Shown here piece after piece: positions 1-5,762 of a DNA stretch of 5,762 nt (position 1 is its first letter; every line of letters begins with the position of its first letter). The DNA comes from Candidatus Colimorpha onthohippi. GTDB lineage: Bacteria; Bacteroidota; Bacteroidia; Bacteroidales; P3. Position numbers and translations under genes: made by a program. Location: the NCBI GenBank assembly GCA_018064565.1, contig JAGHVA010000032.1, positions 1 to 5,762 on the forward strand. Reading direction: 5' to 3'. The notes beneath the pieces are model-generated. The model was not told the DNA's origin, searched no databases, and saw only the letters and a list, made by a program, of their open reading frames with translations.

Positions 1-73
1 GTTTTACGTAGCCAAGAAAGCCTTTCTGAACCAGTGCATCTGGTTCAGAAAGGCTTTCTCGGCTACGTAAAAC
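1..73. repeat. Near-perfect inverted repeat (fold-back) at the window edge
   Basis: The arm at 1-34 is the reverse complement of the arm at 40-73, with a single mismatch (A at 14 opposite C at 60). The spacer is TGCAT (35-39). The outer base of the left arm is the first base of the window, so the repeat may extend further outside it. The right arm lies in frame with the DUF349 gene and reads as a normal continuation of its third repeat. The left arm, read on the minus strand, gives HWFRKAFLAT and then a stop. It is far longer than an ordinary hairpin and has no terminator T-tract. A fold-back or assembly artefact at a contig end is the simplest reading; a real quasi-palindrome made by template switching is the alternative. 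Confidence 0.95.
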
Positions 74-1218
74 TGGTCAATACGCCCTTTGAATTTGCCC
101 CAAAACTCCTCGTTTATCTCATGAGGAACCGCCCCTATAGATTTCCAGAGGTCTAACAATTTGTTAAGCTCGTCAGATACCGAGTTCCAACTCTTTATTG
201 TATCAGGCATCGTAGCCGTAAGCGTTTCAACCTGTTCCAGCAAAGCCTGTTTCGCCAGCAGATTTTTATCCATCTCCGCCTTGCGTTGCTCATAATACTC
301 ACGACGACGCGTCTCAACCTGATCCAAAGCATTGCAAAAACGAGACCATATCTCTTCATTATTCTGCGATGGAACAGGTCCAATCTCACGCCACTGCTCA
401 CGCAATTGCTGAACCTCTTTGAACGCTTTGTTCAACGAATCTTCTAATATCAGAGACTCTGCTTTCTCACATAGCTGGATTTTCTGTTCCAAGTTACGTT
501 TCAAATCCAACATTCTGAGTTCTTTTGCCATATTGACCTTAGCGAAGAACTGCTCAACCAGAAAATGATAATTCTGCCACAAGTCGTTCAGCTCTTCACG
601 AGGCACATCCCCAATAGCTTTCCACCGATCTTGTATTTCGTTGAAACGGTCGTAGATAACCTTGATTTCCTCATTTGACTCCAACAGTTGTCGCAACTCT
701 TCAAGAGTCTGCCGTTTGGCGTCCAAATTGCGCTTTTTGCGCTCCTCTATAGCGTCAAGATATTGCTGACGGCGACTACGATAAGTCTCATACAACTTAC
801 GGAACTCCATCGACAAAGAGTCTTCTACCCGCTGGTAAGTTGCTTTATCGCCACCTGCCTCCAAGTAGGCTTCATAAGCCTCATTCTCGATTTCTTTTGT
901 TAAATCATTAAAACACTGACGCAAGCCAGACACCCTATGTTTGATAGTTTGTACCTCACAATCCAGCAAACCACGCATGGTCTCAATCAGTTGTTCACGA
1001 CTCATGCCTTTATAATCTACATCTGGTTCGACAAACTCCGCCTCAACTTCTGGCGATTCGACAGCTTTTACATCGGCACTTGCCGCTTCTGTCTCACCTG
1101 ATTGTTGTTCTTGCTCTGCAACCTGGTTTAATGTAGCATTTGGATTAGTATTAGCATCTTGGCTAATTTGCTGTGGCTGTTCGTTGTTAGCAGCCGACGT
1201 CAGAATGGATTCTTCCAT
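4..1218 (-). CDS. DUF349 repeat protein, C-terminus probably artificially truncated
   Basis: The ORF encodes 404 residues. Residues 1-70 are acidic and Q/E/A-rich, look disordered and have low complexity. Residues 75-195 are charged and helical, probably coiled coil. Three DUF349-type repeats follow, each with a W-K/R-x-I-G-x-V-P core: RWKAIGDVP (198-206), QWREIGPVP (275-283) and LWKSIGAVP (357-365). Each is followed by an aromatic/helical stretch such as FWGKFKGRIDQFY, and the cores are about 77-82 residues apart. There is no signal peptide or membrane segment, so the protein is probably cytoplasmic. The molecular function of DUF349 proteins is not established to my knowledge. From memory, Bacteroidota homologues are usually longer (around 600 residues, with more repeats). 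Here the third repeat is cut at about residue 393, exactly where the 1-73 inverted repeat turns back, and the stop codon (4-6) lies inside its left arm. The true protein therefore probably continues. The ATG at 1216-1218 is the first in-frame start after a good promoter and has no clear Shine-Dalgarno sequence. Confidence 0.85.
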   Translation of the reverse strand: MEESILTSAANNEQPQQISQDANTNPNATLNQVAEQEQQSGETEAASADVKAVESPEVEAEFVEPDVDYKGMSREQLIETMRGLLDCEVQTIKHRVSGLRQCFNDLTKEIENEAYEAYLEAGGDKATYQRVEDSLSMEFRKLYETYRSRRQQYLDAIEERKKRNLDAKRQTLEELRQLLESNEEIKVIYDRFNEIQDRWKAIGDVPREELNDLWQNYHFLVEQFFAKVNMAKELRMLDLKRNLEQKIQLCEKAESLILEDSLNKAFKEVQQLREQWREIGPVPSQNNEEIWSRFCNALDQVETRRREYYEQRKAEMDKNLLAKQALLEQVETLTATMPDTIKSWNSVSDELNKLLDLWKSIGAVPHEINEEFWGKFKGRIDQFYVAEKAFLNQMHWFRKAFLAT

Positions 1219-1302
1219 TAGATTTAGTTTGATGTTAAGAATACACGCAACAAAATGATTGTGCGCTCATTAATAGAATTGATATCTCTACGAGATATAG
1301 AG

Positions 1303-1334
1303 CAAAGATACACAAATAAAGATTAACTAACAAA
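1303..1334 (-). promoter_or_regulatory. Bacteroidota-type promoter for the DUF349 gene
   Basis: Read on the minus strand, TTTG (1334-1331) is followed after 20 bases by TATCTTTG (1310-1303). This matches the Bacteroidota sigma-ABfr consensus TTTG-N19-21-TAnnTTTG. Transcription would begin near 1296 and leave a leader of roughly 80 nt before the ATG at 1218. A second CAAA (1335-1338 on the plus strand) gives an alternative -33 element at less favourable spacing. An inverted repeat, ATATCTC-TAC-GAGATAT (1282-1298), sits at the predicted start site and could be an operator or a 5' hairpin. Confidence 0.65.
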
Positions 1335-1420
1335 CAAAAAAGCAATGTTGACGTTTTTTTGAACCAGCAAAACCTAAATCTATCACACTAAAAATGGTGT
1401 TTGTACAAAGGATGATGGAG

Positions 1421-1477
1421 AAAAGCAAAAAAAAAGCAAAAAAAATATAAATTATTTCACATTTAATTGTATTTTTG
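1421..1477 (+). promoter_or_regulatory. Candidate promoter for the secreted-protein gene with phased A-tracts
   Basis: TATTTTTG at 1470-1477 fits the Bacteroidota -7 box TAnnTTTG and is followed by GCAAATG. Upstream are A-tracts of 4, 9 and 8 bases (starting at 1421, 1427 and 1438). The two long tracts start 11 bp apart, a spacing expected to bend DNA or act like an UP element. No TTTG -33 element is found at the usual 19-21 bp distance, so the match is only half complete. A second, weaker candidate nearer the gene is TACGTTTTTG (1548-1557), with GGTTG 17 bp upstream; its spacing and box are both imperfect. Leader length would be about 110 nt from the first site or about 30 nt from the second. 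Confidence 0.35.
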
Positions 1478-1593
1478 CAAATGAAAAATACATGTAGATA
1501 GCGGTATGGCTCACTACGAAAAATGGGTTGTGCAGTCTAATCTAAAATACGTTTTTGCAGCAATCATCAGTAAAATCAAATACATCAACACGT

Positions 1594-2991
1594 ATGAAAC
1601 AATTATTAGCCTTTGCATTATTTGTGGTAGCATGTAGTCTTGGGTTTGCCCAGATTACAGTTTTTCCTTATAACGATGACTTTGAAGATACCACGAGGCT
1701 GTTTTTTGAAACACAGGATCTGGACGGTGATGGTACGGGATGGCTTCAATACTATTCCGACACCAATAATTATGCCCAACAAGGCAAAGGGTGTATCGCA
1801 TCGCTATCCATCCGTATTGCTGTGAATGAAGATGGCATACCCATCAAGGACTCCAGAGGCAACGACTCTATCGAAGCATGCAATCCTGACAATTTTTTGA
1901 CATTTCCCGCATTCACCATACCTGCTGATGCATTAGGCGTTAATTTCTACTTTTGGGTTGCAGCCTTGAACGATGTGCTTTTTGAAGAGCACTATGACGT
2001 GTATATTTCCACACGAGGAGGCAATTTTTCGGACTTTACTGACAATCCGGTGATGAGTGAGACGCTTACCTCTGCTACATGGCAACGCCGCGTGATAGAC
2101 CTAACCCACTACCGAGGCAGAACCATCTGGATAGGCATCCGCCATCGGGAGAATTGGGGCGCATCGGCACTGCTGTTAGACAACATCAGTGTTCAAGTAG
2201 CACAAATGTGTGAACCTATTACGACTTATCCCTACATTCAGGATTTTGAAGGCAATATAGACTGCTGGACAAGTTACAACATCTTTGACGATCAAGCCAT
2301 TGAAGATGCTGGATGGAGCGTCTATTCAACACCTGTTCACAACTACGGACACAACCATTCAAGCTGTGTAATGTCGTTTTCCGCCAACACTTATGGCACT
2401 GACCACTGGCTGATATCGCCAGCTTTTCACCTACTTCCGAATGCCGAAACGATTCTGCTTTCATGGTGGGAACGCAACGGCAATGAAAAACTGCCAGCCG
2501 AACACTATGAAGTCATCGTCGGCTCTCATCCCTCGTACGACAGTCTTCGCTACGATACTGTTGTCCGCCGATACACGATGATAGACAAAGACACTGCATG
2601 GAAACAAGTATTTATTGACCTCACCGAATATAGTGGCAAAGTCATATACATTGCATTTCGCCACTGCGCCACCGATGCCCAACTGGCACTGCGCATTGAT
2701 GATATTCGTATCGACATAACAGGCGGCGACAGCATTCAAAACAAGCCTGTTGAAAGCATATCGAATGCTAACATGCCCCAGTTGACCATATATCCCAATC
2801 CAACCCAAGGTGCTGCCACCATTGTAGGCGCCAAAGTCAATCAAGTAGTGATTGTTGATATGGTAGGAAATATTGTAGCGCGAATTCAAGACAACAACCG
2901 ATTGGACTTATCCAATTTATCTGCTGGAGCCTACACACTGCATATCACAACACCTCAAGGCACCCAAACACGAATGATAATCAAACACTAA
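1594..2991 (+). CDS. Secreted T9SS-sorted protein with two choice-of-anchor-J-like domains
   Basis: From the ATG at 1594 the protein has 465 residues. An in-frame TTG at 1555 would add 13 polar residues before the signal peptide, so the ATG is preferred. Residues 1-19 (MKQLLAFALFVVACSLGFA) form a signal peptide, probably cleaved before Q20. Two related beta-sandwich domains follow. The first (about 24-202) has FEDTTRLFFE, DLDGDGTGW and WQRRVIDLTHYRGRTIWIGI ending in LLLDNISV. The second (about 212-376) has YIQDFEGNIDCW, DHWLISPAF and WKQVFIDLTEYSGKVIYIAF ending in RIDDIRID. This pattern is that of the choice-of-anchor J / cleaved-adhesin family. After a short linker, residues 395-465 form a Por secretion tail (type A sorting domain) with LTIYPNPTQG, VVIVDMVGNIV and LSAGAYTLHI. 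The protein should cross the inner membrane by Sec and the outer membrane by the type IX system, to be released or anchored on the surface. No protease or glycosidase domain is visible; carbohydrate or protein binding is a guess. The gene stands alone, between a divergent gene and its own terminator. Confidence 0.88.
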   Translation: MKQLLAFALFVVACSLGFAQITVFPYNDDFEDTTRLFFETQDLDGDGTGWLQYYSDTNNYAQQGKGCIASLSIRIAVNEDGIPIKDSRGNDSIEACNPDNFLTFPAFTIPADALGVNFYFWVAALNDVLFEEHYDVYISTRGGNFSDFTDNPVMSETLTSATWQRRVIDLTHYRGRTIWIGIRHRENWGASALLLDNISVQVAQMCEPITTYPYIQDFEGNIDCWTSYNIFDDQAIEDAGWSVYSTPVHNYGHNHSSCVMSFSANTYGTDHWLISPAFHLLPNAETILLSWWERNGNEKLPAEHYEVIVGSHPSYDSLRYDTVVRRYTMIDKDTAWKQVFIDLTEYSGKVIYIAFRHCATDAQLALRIDDIRIDITGGDSIQNKPVESISNANMPQLTIYPNPTQGAATIVGAKVNQVVIVDMVGNIVARIQDNNRLDLSNLSAGAYTLHITTPQGTQTRMIIKH

Positions 2992-3029
2992 ACGAAGTTT
3001 TAGTATCGACTAATACCTATTATAACAAG

Positions 3030-3060
3030 AAGAGCCTCTGCAATGCAGAGGCTCTTTTCT
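3030..3060 (+). terminator. Strong intrinsic terminator of the secreted-protein gene
   Basis: A 12-bp perfect stem (3030-3041 with 3045-3056; core AGAGCCTCTGC / GCAGAGGCTCT) closes on an AAT loop and runs into the T-rich tract TTTTCTTTTG. It begins 38 bp after the stop codon at 2989-2991. The left flank is not T-rich on the minus strand, so it should work mainly for plus-strand transcription. Confidence 0.93.
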
Positions 3061-3233
3061 TTTGTTCTTTTAGAACGTGTTATATTTTTGTTATCCACCC
3101 TACTCAAGGCACGTTACACTTGCTCAAGGTTATTTTGCGCTATGCGATTGCCCTTTCAAAACGTGATGATTTTTGGCATCATCTATCTCTCAGCAAGGCA
3201 ACGCTATGCTTACTGACCTAAGCTTCAATGCAA
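3061..3233. other. Convergent intergenic spacer between secreted-protein gene and galK
   Basis: This stretch lies between the plus-strand terminator and the end of galK. It contains TTTG (3061-3064) and TATTTTTG (3083-3090) 18 bp apart, a promoter-like pair on the plus strand. A 7-bp direct repeat, CTCAAGG, occurs at 3103-3109 and 3123-3129. A weak 6-bp hairpin (GATGAT 3165-3170 / ATCATC 3178-3183), read on the minus strand, precedes a short T run and is the only, poor, terminator candidate for galK. A possible 24-codon ORF (3142-3216, plus strand) has no supporting evidence. I see no convincing gene here. Confidence 0.6.
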
Positions 3234-4385
3234 CTATGCCAAACGGCGGGCACCGTCACAAATCTCAACATCAATTATCTTACACTCTATCCCAAATCGA
3301 GATTGATATTCACGTTTAACAGTCGCAACGAAATTAGAATATTGGCTATCTCGAACCAGATTGATAGTACATCCGCCAAAACCGCCACCCATGATACGAG
3401 AACCCGTTACGGAACACCGACGTGCCACATCAACCAAAAAATCAATCTCTTCGCAACTCACCTCATAATCCTGACTCAGCCCTTCATGCGTGAGATACAT
3501 CTGTTTTCCAACAGTCTCATAATCGCCACGGTTCAGGGCATCGCATACCGCCAAAACACGATCCACCTCGCCCAAAACAAAACGGGCACGACGGTAATCC
3601 TCCTGTCCCACTTGTTTGCGCACGCGTTCCAAATCGTTCCAATCACAATCTCTAAGAGTCTCTACGCCGCTTTTTGTCTTTCCAATCTCAGCCGCCACAT
3701 GTTCACAGCTACGACGTCGGTCGTTGTAAGGAGATCCAACCAGCGAATGTTTGACACATGAATTGACCAACAGCAGGCGGTACCCTTCTGGATTCCATGG
3801 AAAATACTCAAACTCACCGCTACGGCAATCCAGACGCATCAAACAGTTTTTGCGACCGTGAACCGATGCAAACTGATCCATAATACCGCAATTCACCCCA
3901 ACATATTTATGTTCTGTAGCCTGCCCTACCTTTGCCAATTCCATCTTAGTAATCTTATTATCACCGAAAAGATCATTGATTGCAAAAGCGAAACAGCTTT
4001 CCAATGCTGCCGACGAAGACATGCCTGCACCCAATGGGACATTGCCACTATAAACCGTGTCGAAACCAGACACCGCTACCCCTCGATCCATCATCTCACG
4101 AGCCACACCAAACACATAACGATGGTGGTTGTGTTCTGGACCTTTCATGTCGTCCAAACTAAACTCTGCATAACTATCCAAATCCAAGGCATAAGCACGT
4201 ATCATACGCGTACCGTTAGGTCTAACTACGGCTGTCATACACTGCGCTATAGCACCTGGAAACACAAAGCCTCCATTGTAATCAGTATGTTCGCCTATAA
4301 GATTGATACGACCTGGTGCTGCATACACCATGCCTTCTGCGCCAAAACGCGACAGGAATTGCTGTTGTAAACTTTTCATAATCAT
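3234..4385 (-). CDS. galK: Galactokinase
   Basis: The protein (383 residues, the usual galactokinase length) phosphorylates alpha-D-galactose at C1 with ATP, the entry step of the Leloir pathway in the cytoplasm. All GHMP-kinase hallmarks are present. The galactokinase signature PGRINLIGEHTDYNGG is at 24-39, with R26 and the sugar-binding E32-H33-D35 region. The ATP-binding loop VPLGAGMSSSAALE is at 117-129. CGIMDQFAS (167-174) carries the probable catalytic base D170. The third GHMP motif, GGGFGGC, is at 333-339. The EHTDYNGG sequence favours galactokinase over other GHMP sugar kinases. The ATG at 4383-4385 overlaps the yebC stop as ATGA, which suggests translational coupling; a second ATG two codons later (4377-4379) is an equally plausible start. 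No galT, galM or galactose transporter lies in the window. No strong terminator is seen after the TAG stop. Confidence 0.97.
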   Translation of the reverse strand: MIMKSLQQQFLSRFGAEGMVYAAPGRINLIGEHTDYNGGFVFPGAIAQCMTAVVRPNGTRMIRAYALDLDSYAEFSLDDMKGPEHNHHRYVFGVAREMMDRGVAVSGFDTVYSGNVPLGAGMSSSAALESCFAFAINDLFGDNKITKMELAKVGQATEHKYVGVNCGIMDQFASVHGRKNCLMRLDCRSGEFEYFPWNPEGYRLLLVNSCVKHSLVGSPYNDRRRSCEHVAAEIGKTKSGVETLRDCDWNDLERVRKQVGQEDYRRARFVLGEVDRVLAVCDALNRGDYETVGKQMYLTHEGLSQDYEVSCEEIDFLVDVARRCSVTGSRIMGGGFGGCTINLVRDSQYSNFVATVKREYQSRFGIECKIIDVEICDGARRLA

Positions 4386-5092
4386 GCCATATTGTGAAAT
4401 ACATTAACGACATCATCGTCATTTTCCAAACGTTCTATCAATCCCATTACCTCTTCCTGCTCGGTTTCGTTCAACTCACGCATGGTAAGCGGAATCCGTT
4501 CGAACTTGAACGATTTGATTTCAAAATCATGCTCTTCGAGATACTTAGATATAGGACCATAATTTTTGAAATCAGCATAAATCATAATTTCATCCTCGTC
4601 CTTAAACACCTCGTCAATATCATAATCTATCAGCTCCAACTCCAACTCGTCCATATCAATACCCTCTTTGCCTGCTACGACAAACGAGCATTTACGTTCA
4701 AACAGAAAATCGTTCATACCCATCGTTCCCAACTCACCTTTGCCGCGAACAAAAGCGGCACGCAAGTTGGCCACAGTACGCGTAGGATTGTCGGTAGCCG
4801 TCTCGACCACAATAGCCACACCATGAGGTCCCTTGCCGTCATATACGACCTCTTTGTAAGCACTTGTATCTTTCTCTGTGGCGCGTTTGATAGCCCTTTC
4901 TACATTTTCTTTCGGCATACTTTCACTCTTGGCAGTAGCCATAAGCAGACGCAGACGCAAGTTGCTTGACGGGTCAGGACCGCTGGCTATTACCGCCAAC
5001 TCTATCTCCTTGCCAATCTTGGTAAATGTGCGGGCCATGTGCCCCCAACGTTTCAGTTTCCGTGCTTTACGATATTCAAATGCGCGACCCAT
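4382..5092 (-). CDS. yebC: YebC/PmpR (TACO1, DUF28) family protein
   Basis: The 236-residue product is close to the family length of about 240. It shows the family's conserved N-terminus (MGRAFEYRKARKLKRW, 1-16, then TFTKIGKEI), the GPDPSSNLRLR segment (38-48) and MPKENVERAIKR (59-70). YDGKGPHGVAIVVETATDN (84-102) is followed by the acidic ELELIDYDIDEVFKDEDE middle domain (151-168). FERIP (197-201) and the C-terminal DDDVVNVFHN (225-234) complete the pattern. Family members have been described as DNA-binding transcriptional regulators and, more recently, as ribosome-associated factors (TACO1 in mitochondria) that help translate difficult sequences such as proline runs. Which role applies here cannot be read from the sequence. 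The gene starts 33 bp after the SulP-like gene and overlaps galK by 4 bp, so it is probably in the same transcript. No clear TAnnTTTG promoter is seen in the short gap upstream. No good Shine-Dalgarno sequence precedes the ATG; the leader is A/T-rich, as is usual in this phylum. Confidence 0.96.
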   Translation of the reverse strand: MGRAFEYRKARKLKRWGHMARTFTKIGKEIELAVIASGPDPSSNLRLRLLMATAKSESMPKENVERAIKRATEKDTSAYKEVVYDGKGPHGVAIVVETATDNPTRTVANLRAAFVRGKGELGTMGMNDFLFERKCSFVVAGKEGIDMDELELELIDYDIDEVFKDEDEIMIYADFKNYGPISKYLEEHDFEIKSFKFERIPLTMRELNETEQEEVMGLIERLENDDDVVNVFHNMA

Positions 5093-5125
5093 AGTGAAAA
5101 TTATTTTTATTGAATTTGTTTTGAC

Positions 5126-5762
5126 TTATTTAATTTCTAACTGATTCAAAAACGACACACACTCCTCGAAGGTCTTAAACGTGTGATTATCTGGAACCAA
5201 CGCAGGCACCACATTCAATGTCTTGAGCATATACATAGGCTGTGGTTGAATGATGGTCATAAGTACCATCACGCCCCTGTCCTGCAAATCTTTGATAGCG
5301 GTCTCCATAGCATACAAACCGCTTTGATCCATAAAGCTCACCAATTTCATACGTATGATAACTACTTTAGCATCGGTGGGCACATCCTCCATCACCTCCT
5401 TAAACTTATTGATGGTACCAAAAAATATAGGTCCATTTAGACGTTGGATATACGTATGCTTACGTACTTCATCACTTATACCTCCTTCATCGGCCCATGG
5501 CATGTTCTTGTCAAAATTGGCTTGAGCCGGTGCGGGTAAGCCTTTGCGCAGGTCGTCGTTGGTCATCGCCGACGAGCTGTAACCACCCTCGACCAAATCG
5601 CTGGCGCGCTTCATAAACAGCACGCAGGCAATCACCATACCGATACCAACAGCCGTAAGCAGATCGACAAAAACGGTAACAAGAAATACCACAACTAATA
5701 CAACGGCATCGGCACGTGGTATCTTGAATAGGTCTTTGAAACCCTTGAAATCAATGATACCC
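5126..5762 (-). CDS. SulP/SLC26-family anion transporter, C-terminal part with STAS domain
   Basis: The 5' end lies beyond the window. The frame stays open to the last base, so the GTG at 5690-5692 is not the start. The 211 visible residues begin with FKDLFKIPRADAVVLVVVF, which leads into the last membrane segment(s) (about 19-50: VVLVVVFLVTVF, then LLTAVGIGMVIACVLFM). This matches the end of the SulP transmembrane domain. A hydrophilic linker (about 51-103) follows. The STAS domain covers about 104-208, with TYIQRLNGPIFFG (first strand), KVVIIRMKLVSFMDQSGL (strand, with the conserved D-x-S-G loop at 145-148), AMETAIKDLQDRGV (helix) and VLMTIIQPQPMYML. The family exchanges or symports anions such as sulfate or bicarbonate across the inner membrane; the substrate here cannot be assigned. 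It is the first visible gene of the run leading to yebC and galK, though a physiological link is not evident. Confidence 0.92.
   Translation of the reverse strand, partial: GIIDFKGFKDLFKIPRADAVVLVVVFLVTVFVDLLTAVGIGMVIACVLFMKRASDLVEGGYSSSAMTNDDLRKGLPAPAQANFDKNMPWADEGGISDEVRKHTYIQRLNGPIFFGTINKFKEVMEDVPTDAKVVIIRMKLVSFMDQSGLYAMETAIKDLQDRGVMVLMTIIQPQPMYMLKTLNVVPALVPDNHTFKTFEECVSFLNQLEIK

Larger units (their letters stand above)
1219..1593. other. Divergent AT-rich intergenic region
   Basis: This 375-bp gap separates the starts of the minus-strand DUF349 gene and the plus-strand secreted-protein gene. It holds the DUF349 promoter (1303-1334) and the inverted repeat at 1282-1298. Further in are a 10-bp palindrome, TTTGTACAAA (1400-1409), a run of helically spaced A-tracts (1421-1445) and a plus-strand TATTTTTG box (1470-1477). 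An out-of-frame small ORF (1506-1637) would encode 43 residues and overlaps the start of the downstream gene. I see no tRNA, riboswitch or other RNA gene here. Confidence 0.8.

Noticed and set aside
1400..1409. TTTGTACAAA palindrome as an operator
   Set aside because: It is only 10 bp, the symmetry does not extend outward, and no second copy is seen nearby. It is compatible with chance.
1555..1593. TTG start for the secreted-protein gene, adding 13 residues
   Set aside because: The added residues are polar and would precede a textbook signal peptide that starts at the ATG at 1594. The TTG also lies inside a possible promoter box.
1594..1635. Lipoprotein signal (V-V-A-C at residues 11-14)
   Set aside because: It formally fits a lipobox, but the pre-cysteine segment is very short. 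The GFAQ cleavage site and the T9SS tail fit signal peptidase I better.
2461..2889. 142-codon minus-strand ORF inside the secreted-protein gene
   Set aside because: It lies antisense to the conserved second J-like domain and T9SS tail, with no promoter or family resemblance.
3165..3183. Hairpin as a galK terminator
   Set aside because: The stem is only 6 bp with a 7-nt loop, and the minus-strand T run after it is short and offset. It is too weak to call.
3228..3761. 177-codon plus-strand ORF antisense to galK
   Set aside because: It is a shadow of galK, whose motifs are all intact on the other strand, and it resembles no family I recognise.
4394..4969. 191-codon plus-strand ORF antisense to yebC
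   Set aside because: It is a shadow of a clearly recognised conserved gene, with a composition typical of reverse-frame translation.

Overview
The window looks like chromosomal DNA from a Bacteroidota member, most likely order Bacteroidales and perhaps Prevotella-like. The clues are a Por-type (T9SS type A) C-terminal sorting domain on a secreted protein, a DUF349 repeat protein of the kind common in that phylum, TAnnTTTG-type promoter boxes, and starts without clear Shine-Dalgarno sequences. Genus is inference only. I see no mobile element, CRISPR array, tRNA or rRNA.

Layout. Positions 1-73 form a near-perfect inverted repeat (34-bp arms, one mismatch, 5-nt spacer) that reaches the window edge. 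It supplies the last residues and the stop of the minus-strand DUF349 gene (4-1218). A divergent AT-rich intergenic region (1219-1593) holds a good promoter for the DUF349 gene (about 1303-1334) and a weaker candidate for the plus-strand gene. The plus-strand gene (1594-2991) encodes a secreted protein with two choice-of-anchor-J-like domains and a T9SS tail, and it ends in a strong intrinsic terminator (3030-3060). Convergent to it on the minus strand is the run sulP-like transporter (5' end outside the window, 5126-5762) -> yebC (4382-5092) -> galK (3234-4385). The sulP-yebC gap is 33 bp, and yebC-galK overlap by 4 bp (ATGA), so these three are probably co-transcribed.

Functionally this is mostly ordinary housekeeping and metabolism: an anion transporter with a STAS domain, a YebC/TACO1-family factor and galactokinase, next to one cell-surface or secreted protein of unknown role. 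Nothing in the visible sequence links the genes into one pathway. The oddest feature is the edge palindrome, which most probably reflects a fold-back or assembly artefact, or a real quasi-palindrome, that artificially shortens the DUF349 protein. I do not find convincing evidence of a new multi-gene system.
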